Shown here one piece after another: positions 1-5,200 of a stretch of 5,403 nt of DNA (positions within the stretch are counted from its first letter, which is position 1; the number at the start of each line of letters is the position of its first letter). The stretch lies in NCBI GenBank assembly GCA_050735975.1, contig JBOHVS010000155.1, positions 1 through 5,403 of the forward strand. The letters run 5' to 3'. The stretch comes from DATMBL01 sp050735975. GTDB taxonomy: Bacteria; Desulfobacterota; Binatia; UBA9968. A program made the position numbers and the translations under genes. The notes beneath the pieces were generated by a model that was not told the DNA's origin, searched no databases, and saw nothing but the letters and a program-made list of their open reading frames with translations.

Positions 1-1313
1 AAGTTGACGCAGAATTTATCCGGCGCGGCGAGTTTCGCTCCCATGATCAAGCCCAGGCCGGTGCCCAGAGCATGGGATTTTCCCCAGCCGATGTAACTAC
101 GCGGCGCGGGCGCTTGATAAAAGGGAACCAGCTGATTCCGCGGGCTCCCGGCGTCATGCGTGACGATGACATTTTTACGATCGAACAGGTTCATGAACTC
201 CCACATGACCCGATAGGGATTGATGGGAGTCTCGTTTGAGGTAAGCTTCGGCATCCACTCCTGCATCCACGCTGTTTTGCCCTTTTTGATCTCCGCAGCG
301 ACGGCAAAGTCGCGATTGCGTTCTTTGCCGCCCAGCAGATCTTTGGTCGCCTCAATGAACTGCCGCAGCACGAGTTTGGCATCGCCGAGTATTGGATAGT
401 CGGCGGGATAGTGCTTGTTGATGTCGCGCTCGTCGTTGGTCGCATGGATGATAACCTTGCCAGGGGGGATCGCGGCGGCCACGATGCTGTGGCGGGTAAG
501 GCTCGCGCCGATGCCGAATACGACGTCGGCCTTAGTGAGAAAGTCGTTGACGGGCTTCGGCATGACGCCGGCTCCGGTGCCGAGAGAAAGCGGATGGTGC
601 TCGGGAAACGCGCTTTTACCTTCGAGGGTAGTTGTGACCGGGGCCTGAAGCAGTTCCGCAAGTTCGAGGAGTTCGTCAGAGGCTTCGGCGTAGAGCACGC
701 CCTGCCCGGCGACGATCACGGGCGACTTTGCTTGGACCAAGGCCCTGGCGGCTTCGCCCACGTCTCTCGCATTTGCGCAGCTTACGGTCGGTTTGACCGG
801 TTTGTAATCCAGCTCGGCCGCGGGGAACTCCTCGATTGCGGCATCGTTTGGAATCTCCACTAACACCGGTCCGAGGCGCCCCATTTTTAAGTAGCTGAAC
901 GCCCGGCGCATGATGTCCGGGACCTGATTTGCCAAGGTAATCTCCTCGGTCCACTTTGTGACCGGCTGATACGCGCGCACGGATCTGAAGAAATGATAAA
1001 CCTGCGCAGTCGAGCGCGTGTGTCCTACGGGAAGCAAAAGAATAGGGACGGAGTCTGAATAAGCGGTCGTGATTCCTGAAAAGGCGTTCTCGGCCCCCGG
1101 GCCCGCCTGCATGGTGAAAACGCCGATGCGTTTGCCGTTGGTGATCCGAGTGAAACCATCCGCGATACCGACACCCACCCTTTCCTGGCGACAAACAATG
1201 GGCTTGATGCCGGCGGATGCCGCCGCTTCGATCAATGCATTGGTAGGATAGCAACTCAGGAACTCTACGCCCTCGCGCTTTAGAATCTCGCAAATCGCAT
1301 CGACGACTCTCAT
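1..1313 (-). CDS. TPP-dependent enzyme, acetolactate synthase large-subunit-like (3' end cut by window)
   Basis: An uninterrupted frame of 437 codons runs from ATG at 1313 to the left edge, so the C-terminus is missing. Seen: an N-terminal PYR domain (about residues 1-165) with the cofactor-activating glutamate Glu44 in CRQERVGVGIADGFTR, then QAGPGAENAFSG (69-80), AYSDSVP (84-90) and GRLGPVLVEIPND (145-157); a central domain (about 185-325) opening with SPVIVAGQGV; and the start of the TPP-binding PP domain with GKSHALGTGLGLIMGAKLA (411-429). The cut falls only a few residues before the expected GDG metal/TPP motif. Family members usually run to about 550 residues, so roughly 110 are off-window. 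The family includes acetolactate synthase, benzoylformate and other 2-oxoacid decarboxylases, and glyoxylate carboligase. The usual His-Glu-Gln around the catalytic Glu is Gln-Glu-Arg here, and the general fit is to the catabolic 'TPP-requiring enzyme' group rather than biosynthetic IlvB. Substrate unknown. It lies 26 bases downstream of the Rieske oxygenase gene and is probably co-transcribed with it. Confidence 0.9.
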   Translation of the reverse strand, partial: MRVVDAICEILKREGVEFLSCYPTNALIEAAASAGIKPIVCRQERVGVGIADGFTRITNGKRIGVFTMQAGPGAENAFSGITTAYSDSVPILLLPVGHTRSTAQVYHFFRSVRAYQPVTKWTEEITLANQVPDIMRRAFSYLKMGRLGPVLVEIPNDAAIEEFPAAELDYKPVKPTVSCANARDVGEAARALVQAKSPVIVAGQGVLYAEASDELLELAELLQAPVTTTLEGKSAFPEHHPLSLGTGAGVMPKPVNDFLTKADVVFGIGASLTRHSIVAAAIPPGKVIIHATNDERDINKHYPADYPILGDAKLVLRQFIEATKDLLGGKERNRDFAVAAEIKKGKTAWMQEWMPKLTSNETPINPYRVMWEFMNLFDRKNVIVTHDAGSPRNQLVPFYQAPAPRSYIGWGKSHALGTGLGLIMGAKLAAPDKFCVN

Positions 1314-1316
1314 TGT

Positions 1317-1324
1317 CCACCTCC
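1317..1324 (-). promoter_or_regulatory. Shine-Dalgarno site of the TPP-enzyme gene
   Basis: The minus strand reads GGAGGTGG, with its GGAGGT core ending 5 bases before the ATG at 1313. This strong site fixes the start. It also rules out the overlapping ATG at 1326, which would read another frame and has no ribosome site of its own. Confidence 0.8.
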
Positions 1325-1339
1325 AATGATTTTGACCAC

Positions 1340-2614
1340 TCAGGTCCGCGGCGGCACGGATTTTTGCTCGGCTAACAGTCTTTCCAGGTATTGCTTGGGT
1401 TCCATGCCCGCCTCGATCTTTGCCACGACACAGGCGATATGACGGAGATCGTTCTGCTCGCGGGCTCTGATAATGTGCGGAACCTCTCTGCCGCTGTCGA
1501 GCGTTCTCAGGGATTGCAAGAGGAACTTACGAATGGCGATGACCGCCGTATCACTAACGCCCAAGTGCTCCTTGGATCGATCGTAGATGCGGCCCATGCT
1601 TTCAGTGGCGCAGGAATCGTGCACTAGAAAGGTTTTGCCCATGCCCGTGAAAGTCTGCCTGCGTTGCTCTTGGCGGTCCTGCAGATAGTTATTGTGCAGG
1701 TTTCGCATCTTTACGTAATCCGGTCCGATCTCATGTTCGTGATGTCTTTCGTCGTCACGCACAACCCAATTGCGGCGGAAAAAAATATTGAATCTCATAC
1801 TGTGTTCATCATCCACGGGCACGTGGGAATGGATCGTGTAGCCTTGCGGATTTCCTTTCAATCCGCCGGTGGGTACGAAGCCGTGGCAGGGCATGACAAA
1901 ATTGGACACGCGCAGATAGATCAGTCCGTCGCCGCCGTTTCTGCGAGAGATCATGCGCACTCCGAAATCCATGTCGACGGGTTCCAACCTTGGCGCGCCG
2001 TCTCTGCCGTACATGTCGGGATCACCGCCGCCTTGTTTGTCATCCGTGAAGGCTCGATGGAGGAAGGATAGATGCGAGGAATCACACTCGCCTTCAATCC
2101 CTTGGAGGTAATTGCGCTCTTGTAGGGACTTCGTGACATAGAGGCGATCTTGTGGCAGGTTGATCCATTCATAATTGGGAAAGAGCGGAAGGCGCTCCTT
2201 CGGGCCCATATAGGCGAAGACGACACCCCCTGCTTCTTTGCATGGGTAAGCGGTGTGGTGAACTTTGCTCTTCAGTGTGTTCCCCGGAGGCTCTGCCGGT
2301 GTCTCCAGCACGTTGCCTTCGACGTCGTATTTCCAACCGTGATAGATGCATCTTAGCCCGCACTCCTCATTGCGGCCGAAGAAGAGGGAGGTTCCGCGAT
2401 GGGAGCAATGTTCGTCGAGAAGGCCGACGTTGCCTTTGCTGTCCCGAAATGAGACGAGATCTTCTCCGAGAAGTCGCACTCTCACCGGCGGACAGTCAGG
2501 GCCGGGAATCTCTTCCGACAGCAAAGCTGGAAGCCAATACCGCCGCATAAGTGTTCCCATCGGTGTTCCCGAACCCACTCTGGTAATCAGCTCGTTTTCT
2601 TCCCGAGAAAGCAT
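1340..2614 (-). CDS. Rieske 2Fe-2S non-haem iron oxygenase, alpha subunit (phthalate 4,5-dioxygenase-like)
   Basis: Complete 424-residue protein, a normal length for the phthalate-dioxygenase branch of ring-hydroxylating oxygenases. Seen: a Rieske domain (about 25-140) with cluster ligands Cys70-x-His72 and Cys89-x2-His92 in EHCSHRG and CIYHGW; the mononuclear iron site ECDSSHLSFLH with His181 and His186 and the bridging Asp178 that couples the two metal centres across subunits; and the likely third iron ligand Asp333 in HDSCATESMG, followed by DRSKEHLGVSD (345-355), a block typical of this branch. Known for the family: it uses O2 and electrons from a separate reductase to hydroxylate or demethylate aromatic and other carbon substrates in the cytoplasm. 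The substrate cannot be assigned, and no beta subunit, ferredoxin or reductase gene is visible. The ATG at 2614 is preceded by AGGAG at a 6-base spacing. First gene of a two-gene unit with the TPP enzyme. Confidence 0.93.
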   Translation of the reverse strand: MLSREENELITRVGSGTPMGTLMRRYWLPALLSEEIPGPDCPPVRVRLLGEDLVSFRDSKGNVGLLDEHCSHRGTSLFFGRNEECGLRCIYHGWKYDVEGNVLETPAEPPGNTLKSKVHHTAYPCKEAGGVVFAYMGPKERLPLFPNYEWINLPQDRLYVTKSLQERNYLQGIEGECDSSHLSFLHRAFTDDKQGGGDPDMYGRDGAPRLEPVDMDFGVRMISRRNGGDGLIYLRVSNFVMPCHGFVPTGGLKGNPQGYTIHSHVPVDDEHSMRFNIFFRRNWVVRDDERHHEHEIGPDYVKMRNLHNNYLQDRQEQRRQTFTGMGKTFLVHDSCATESMGRIYDRSKEHLGVSDTAVIAIRKFLLQSLRTLDSGREVPHIIRAREQNDLRHIACVVAKIEAGMEPKQYLERLLAEQKSVPPRT

Positions 2615-2620
2615 AGGAGT

Positions 2621-2625
2621 CTCCT
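2621..2625 (-). promoter_or_regulatory. Shine-Dalgarno site of the Rieske oxygenase gene
   Basis: The minus strand reads AGGAG, 6 bases before the ATG at 2614. It is the left half of the perfect palindrome AGGAGACTCCT (2615-2625), which ends directly at the start codon. A stem here would have only about 4 pairs and a 3-base loop, so translational control by this palindrome is doubtful. The hexamer-type repeat begins right behind it. Confidence 0.75.
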
Positions 2626-2628
2626 GGA

Positions 2629-2656
2629 TTCAGGTTTAGGTTCAGGATAGGTTTAG
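2629..2656. repeat. Degenerate 6-bp tandem repeat (CAGGTT/TAGGTT type), copy 1
   Basis: The plus strand reads CAGGTT-TAGGTT-CAGGAT-AGGTTTAG, about four imperfect copies of a hexamer of the form NAGGTT. The same motif occurs at 3992-4009 on the plus strand and at 4021-4043 on the minus strand. The copy ends only a few bases before the oxygenase Shine-Dalgarno site, so it would form part of that gene's 5' leader. It resembles degenerate intergenic hexamer arrays, and nothing suggests that it is translated. Confidence 0.55.
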
Positions 2657-2708
2657 TGTTAACCGAGCCTTGGCCTCCCGAGAATTTTGCAGCCTAGCAC
2701 TGTAGCTC

Positions 2709-2748
2709 ATCCGGCGTCTCGCGGAATCTCTATCACTCTTTGCCGGAT
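2709..2748. repeat. Spaced inverted repeat ATCCGGC / GCCGGAT upstream of the oxygenase gene
   Basis: Perfect 7-bp arms, ATCCGGC at 2709-2715 and GCCGGAT at 2742-2748, are separated by 26 bases, about 95 to 135 bases upstream of the oxygenase start. The arms are about three helical turns apart centre to centre, which would suit a regulator binding two half-sites, or a long-looped hairpin. Two 7-bp arms can occur by chance, so this is a candidate only. Confidence 0.3.
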
Positions 2749-2782
2749 TTGCAACCGCCTCGAACTTCGAACGTTAAACAAT

Positions 2783-2867
2783 TAAAGATCCTTCACTTCG
2801 TTCGGGATGACGCGCCTGTCATTTTGAGCTCAGCGAGAAATTCTTGTCCCGAGTCCACCGAGGGATC
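2783..2867. repeat. Dispersed palindromic intergenic repeat (GTCAT...GGATCT type)
   Basis: Two related half-elements face each other around a GCGCCT spacer: 2783-2811 reads on the minus strand GTCATCCCGAACGAAG then TGAAGGATCT, and 2818-2845 reads on the plus strand GTCATTTTGAGCTCAG then CGAGAAATTCTT. A tail CCGAGGGATCT follows up to about 2867. From general knowledge, elements of the form GTCATnCTGAGC...GAAGGATCT are common, non-coding, multi-copy repeats in acidobacterial and other soil-bacterial genomes. No transposase gene is nearby, so if mobile it would be moved in trans. Confidence 0.6.
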
Positions 2868-2964
2868 TGTCTTGTCTTGCGCGCCACCTTGACCCCAACC
2901 TAGCTGGAGGCTTTGAATGAAGGCTGGAGTGTCGGTATGTCGTGCGGTCCATGAATAATCGGCG

Positions 2965-3738
2965 CTAATCCTTCCAGGATCCCGTTCGCCAGTAATAATT
3001 GGCGAGCCCGATATACTCGTGCAATGACTTGAGTATGCCGCGAGCGGCCCCTTCGCTGGGAAACCAATCGAGCGGGGTAAGCTGAAACTCCCCGACTGAA
3101 AAATCTCCTGGAGCCGGGATCGGCTGAGGCGCCTGGCTCTCGAAGGCGAGCATGCTGCGCGGCATGTGCGAAGCGGAAGTCACGAGCAGGTAGCGCTTCC
3201 AACCTCTTTGCCGGAGGATCTTTTGCACTTCAACCGCGCTTTCGAATGTGTCGCGCGAATTCGGCTCGGCGATAACGTCGCTCTTCGGCACACCCCAGAG
3301 CGCGAGAAAATCGCGGGCAATCTGGTTCTCGTTCATCGGCGGCGTGAAGGGATTCACATGCCCGCCGGAAACGATGATGGGTTTAGCGCGAACACGATAA
3401 AGTCGAAAGGCCTCGTCCAAACGGCGAAACATAGATTGCCCGATCGATGGAAAAGGGATGAGGCCGGTGGCGGGAATCGTGGCGCCCGTCAGGACTACAA
3501 TCGCATCATAGGGTTCGACCTTTCGGGGATCGATGACCGGTGTATATCGCGATTCCAAAGGATAGCGCAGCAGGTAACTGACGGCGCCGCTGTGCAGCAA
3601 CAGGATCAGGCAAAAGGTTGCCAAGAGGAGTTTTCTTGCCCAACGCCGCCGCCAAAAGATCAGAATCGCCAAAAGCAAGAGAATCCAAGGCATGGGCGGC
3701 AAGATCAACAGCTTCATAAATTGCTTAAGGACAAACAT
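2965..3738 (-). CDS. Two-pass membrane protein with DUF218 (YdcF/ElyC-like) domain
   Basis: 257 residues from ATG at 3738. Seen: two hydrophobic segments (about 9-29 and 37-57) separated by the basic loop WRRRWARK, then a DUF218 domain (about 77-240) with DAIVVLTG (78-85), the glycine pair in IIVSGGH (121-127), the acidic/polar MNENQIA (135-141), NSRDTFESA (160-168) and LVTSASHMPRSMLAFE (185-200). The last motif and the following PIPAP closely match my memory of E. coli ElyC (YcbC), an inner-membrane protein tied to cell-envelope polysaccharide and peptidoglycan assembly. By the positive-inside rule the basic loop is cytoplasmic, which would put the DUF218 domain in the periplasm. Start: an in-frame ATG at 3804 would add 22 polar residues (MQSRDSSPKGW...) reaching into repeat DNA and lacks a ribosome site. 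MFVLKQFMKLL at 3738 is the usual family N-terminus, though its Shine-Dalgarno is also weak. It is isolated from its neighbours by long gaps. Biochemical activity unknown. Confidence 0.85.
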   Translation of the reverse strand: MFVLKQFMKLLILPPMPWILLLLAILIFWRRRWARKLLLATFCLILLLHSGAVSYLLRYPLESRYTPVIDPRKVEPYDAIVVLTGATIPATGLIPFPSIGQSMFRRLDEAFRLYRVRAKPIIVSGGHVNPFTPPMNENQIARDFLALWGVPKSDVIAEPNSRDTFESAVEVQKILRQRGWKRYLLVTSASHMPRSMLAFESQAPQPIPAPGDFSVGEFQLTPLDWFPSEGAARGILKSLHEYIGLANYYWRTGSWKD

Positions 3739-3813
3739 CCGTTCTTGTTTAGCTGATGAGGCAGAAATTTTCCAACCCTTGGGGCTGGAATCCCTAGACT
3801 GCATTATTCATGG

Positions 3814-3938
3814 ATTGCAAAATGCAAAGTGTAAATTGCAAATTGAAAAATGTCCGGACAGGGAACTGTCCCTCGTTTTCGACCTGTTAAGGTTTTATTC
3901 ATTTTGACTTTTGCACTTTGCAATTTGAAATTTGCAAT
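3814..3938. repeat. AT-rich inverted repeat, 39-bp arms, candidate miniature element
   Basis: The left arm 3814-3852 (starting ATTGCAAA and ending AAAAATG) and the reverse complement of the right arm 3900-3938 match at 30 of 39 positions without gaps. Within each arm the units TTGCAAA and AATTG recur, so the arms are also internally repetitive. The 47-base centre contains the palindromes at 3851-3872. No target-site duplication or coding capacity is evident. It could be a small non-autonomous element or a mutable simple-sequence repeat that happens to be palindromic. Confidence 0.55.
3851..3872. repeat. REP-like GC palindrome inside the AT-rich inverted repeat
   Basis: Two palindromes overlap: TGTCCGGACA (3851-3860, perfect) and GGACAG-GGAA-CTGTCC (3856-3871, 6-bp stem with a 4-base loop). 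The stem-loop resembles the GGGACAG/CTGTCCC type small palindromes that occur as multi-copy extragenic repeats near RAYT-type transposases in some proteobacteria. The resemblance is from memory, and no such transposase is in the window. Confidence 0.5.
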
Positions 3939-3944
3939 GAAAGA

Positions 3945-3971
3945 GAACACGACAGGTCGTTGATAGTGTTC
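3945..3971. repeat. Short inverted repeat GAACAC / GTGTTC
   Basis: Six-base perfect arms at 3945-3950 and 3966-3971 enclose 15 bases. Inside lies ACAGGTCG (3952-3959), which is itself the exact reverse complement of CGACCTGT at 3880-3887, so this segment could pair in two competing ways. Function unknown. It could be part of the same repeat cluster. Confidence 0.35.
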
Positions 3972-3991
3972 CCAGCCTCGTGAATAATCCG

Positions 3992-4043
3992 GGTTAGGTT
4001 CAGGTTAAGACCTCCCTTCCTCAACCTTAGCCTTAACCTTTGC
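3992..4043. repeat. Degenerate 6-bp tandem repeats, copies 2 and 3, in opposite orientation
   Basis: The plus strand at 3992-4009 reads GGTTAG-GTTCAG-GTTAAG. About a dozen bases further on, the minus strand of 4021-4043 reads AAAGGTT-AAGGCT-AAGGTTGA, the same hexamer family in inverted orientation. The two copies include a perfect 8-bp inverted pair, AGGTTAAG (4002-4009) and CTTAACCT (4032-4039), which could form a stem with a 22-base loop. They lie about 100 bases past the DppF-like stop codon. A transcript of the ABC operon could fold here, but there is no T-run to support a terminator. Confidence 0.5.
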
Positions 4044-4145
4044 TCAGCCTCGCTGGATGTCTGGAGCGCCTACAAGGCAGCGACCTATTGACCGCCTTCA
4101 TGGCGCCCCTCACCGGTTTAACTCCGTGACCCCGGCGAACAGCGG

Positions 4146-5138
4146 CTAGGCTCGCTTTATCGGACCGAAGACATGGCATGAGACGCCGTGACGGTCCTGA
4201 TCGAAGTCCAACGGCGGTTCGGTTTGGTCGCAAACCGGCGCACGGTACGAACAACGAGGATGAAAAGTACAGCCCGACGGCGGATAAACCGGGCTCGGCA
4301 CATCGCCCTGGAGAACCACCCGCTCTTTCTTCCGGCTCGTGTCGGGCATCGGCACCGCCGATAATAAAGCGCGGGTGTAGGGATGCTTGGCATTTTGATA
4401 GACCGTTTCGCTGTTGGCGATCTCGACGACTTTGCCCAGGTACATGATCGCGACCCGGTGGCTGATATGTTCGACCACTCGCAGGTCATGGGAGATAAAC
4501 AGATATGTGAGATGCATCTTCTCCTGCAGTTCCTGCAGAAGATTAATGATTTGCGCCTGAATCGAGACGTCGAGCGACGACACGGGCTCGTCGCATACGA
4601 TAAACTGGGGACTTACCGCCAACGCTCGGGCGATGCCGATGCGTTGACGCTGCCCCCCGCTAAACTCGTGCGGATAGCGTTCGTAGTGTTCTTCGCGCAG
4701 CCCGACTTGGTCGAGCAACTCCATCACCCGATCGCGCTTGGCCTTTCCCTTCGCCAGTTTGTGGATCTCAAGCCCCTCGCCGACTATATTGCCTACGCGC
4801 ATACGAGGATTTAAAGAGGCATACGGATCTTGGAATATGATCTGCATCTGGCGCCGCATCTCGCGTAGTTCGCGTTGCGACATCGCCAGTAAGTTTTTCC
4901 CTTGGAAGTAGACTTCGCCGCCGGTGGGTTCGATCAGCCGGAGTATAGATCGTCCCAAAGTCGATTTGCCGCACCCGGACTCCCCCACAAGACCCAACGT
5001 TTCCCCTTCGTCCACGGCGAGGCTCACGCCATCCACGGCTTTGACCATGGCCTTGTTACGCGAAAATAGCCCGTCTCCCACCGGGAAATATTTTTTCAGG
5101 TTTCGAATCTCCAAAAGGCTCATCGCACCATCGCTCAC
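4146..5138 (-). CDS. Dipeptide/oligopeptide ABC transporter ATP-binding protein, DppF/OppF type
   Basis: Complete 330-residue nucleotide-binding subunit of a peptide-type ABC importer, expected on the cytoplasmic face of the membrane. Seen: Walker A GESGCGKST (52-60), Q-loop Gln103 in IIFQDPYASLNPR, signature SGGQRQRIGIARAL (160-173), Walker B FIVCDEP (179-185) followed by the D-loop SSLD, and H-loop His217 in FISHDLRVV. The C-terminal peptide-transporter extension contains HPYTRALLSAVP (252-263), then GDVPSP and the four cysteines C290-x5-C296-x6-C303-x17-C321. Known: DppF/OppF works as a heterodimer with DppD/OppD, whose C-terminus is encoded just upstream. The start is taken as GTG at 5138, which has GGGAG at an 8-base spacing. 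An in-frame ATG at 5123 (MSLLEIRNLKKYF) is the alternative and lacks a clear ribosome site. The transported solute (peptide, nickel, opine or other) cannot be told from the ATPase. Confidence 0.95.
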   Translation of the reverse strand: MSDGAMSLLEIRNLKKYFPVGDGLFSRNKAMVKAVDGVSLAVDEGETLGLVGESGCGKSTLGRSILRLIEPTGGEVYFQGKNLLAMSQRELREMRRQMQIIFQDPYASLNPRMRVGNIVGEGLEIHKLAKGKAKRDRVMELLDQVGLREEHYERYPHEFSGGQRQRIGIARALAVSPQFIVCDEPVSSLDVSIQAQIINLLQELQEKMHLTYLFISHDLRVVEHISHRVAIMYLGKVVEIANSETVYQNAKHPYTRALLSAVPMPDTSRKKERVVLQGDVPSPVYPPSGCTFHPRCSYRAPVCDQTEPPLDFDQDRHGVSCHVFGPIKRA

Positions 5139-5142
5139 CCTT

Positions 5143-5165
5143 CTCTCTCCCGTCGAGGGAGAGAC
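5143..5165. repeat. Hairpin repeat TCTCTCCC-GTCGA-GGGAGAGA in the ABC intergenic gap
   Basis: Perfect 8-bp arms at 5144-5151 and 5157-5164 enclose a 5-base loop. It resembles the multi-copy CTCTCCC...GGGAGAG intergenic repeats found in many environmental genomes (from memory). On the minus strand the second arm reads GGGAGAGA and contains the probable Shine-Dalgarno of the DppF-like gene. A folded hairpin would therefore hide that ribosome site. It could also act as a processing or attenuation point between the two ATPase genes. Confidence 0.5.
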
Positions 5166-5200
5166 TTAGGGGGGAATCCGCTTCTTTCCTTTTTATTTCT

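Larger units (their letters stand above)
2615..2964. other. Non-coding interval between the Rieske oxygenase and ElyC-like genes
   Basis: No frame of 350 bases here gives a protein with recognisable features. The interval holds, in order, the oxygenase ribosome site, a hexamer-type repeat (2629-2656), a spaced inverted repeat (2709-2748) and a dispersed palindromic repeat (2783-2867). It must also contain the promoter of the oxygenase/TPP unit if the ElyC-like gene is transcribed separately, but no convincing -35/-10 pair was found. No GC-rich hairpin with a T-run marks the end of the ElyC-like gene. Confidence 0.7.
3739..4145. other. Repeat-rich non-coding interval between the ElyC-like and DppF-like genes
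   Basis: About 400 bases with no credible gene. It holds the upstream region of the ElyC-like gene (3739-3802), an AT-rich inverted repeat (3814-3938) around a GC palindrome (3851-3872), a further palindrome (3945-3971), hexamer-type repeats in both orientations (3992-4043) and roughly 100 bases of unassigned GC-rich sequence up to the DppF-like stop. No rho-independent terminator with a T-run was seen after the ABC operon. Base composition drops sharply in 3800-3940 compared with the flanking genes. Confidence 0.7.

Noticed and set aside
411..863. Plus-strand open frame of about 150 codons
   Set aside because: It lies wholly opposite the TPP-enzyme gene, has no recognisable domain, and has no support beyond the absence of stops.
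191..1326. Two minus-strand open frames at 191-661 and 676-1326
   Set aside because: They are out of frame with the continuous TPP-enzyme frame, which carries family motifs over its whole length. Their translations are low-complexity, arginine- and serine-rich sequences typical of shadow frames.
1391..2639. Several plus-strand open frames opposite the Rieske oxygenase gene
   Set aside because: The sense strand encodes all metal ligands of the oxygenase in one frame. The antisense frames show no motif.
2726..2754. TTGCAA followed by TAGAGA as a promoter for the oxygenase unit
   Set aside because: Only the -35-like box is passable. The -10-like box matches three of six consensus bases, which is no better than expected by chance.
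2615..2780. TPP riboswitch ahead of the oxygenase/TPP-enzyme unit
   Set aside because: The conserved CTGAGA box and the paired stems of a TPP riboswitch are absent. The enzyme uses TPP as cofactor, which does not imply such control.
3166..3756. Plus-strand open frame of 196 codons opposite the ElyC-like gene
   Set aside because: The minus-strand frame has two membrane segments and all DUF218 motifs. The plus-strand product is charged and featureless.
3739..3804. Upstream in-frame ATG at 3804 for the ElyC-like gene
   Set aside because: It adds 22 polar residues before the normal family N-terminus, has no ribosome site, and lies next to repeat DNA.
4002..4039. Rho-independent terminator for the ABC operon
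   Set aside because: The AGGTTAAG/CTTAACCT stem is AU-rich with a 22-base loop and no following T-run on the transcribed strand.
3992..4043. Telomere-like sequence or CRISPR array from the GGTTAG-type hexamers
   Set aside because: The units are degenerate, few and lack unique spacers, and the flanking genes are bacterial.
4033..4254. Minus-strand open frame of 73 codons overlapping the end of the DppF-like gene
   Set aside because: It overlaps the conserved cysteine-rich C-terminus in another frame, runs into the hexamer repeat, and has no domain or convincing ribosome site.
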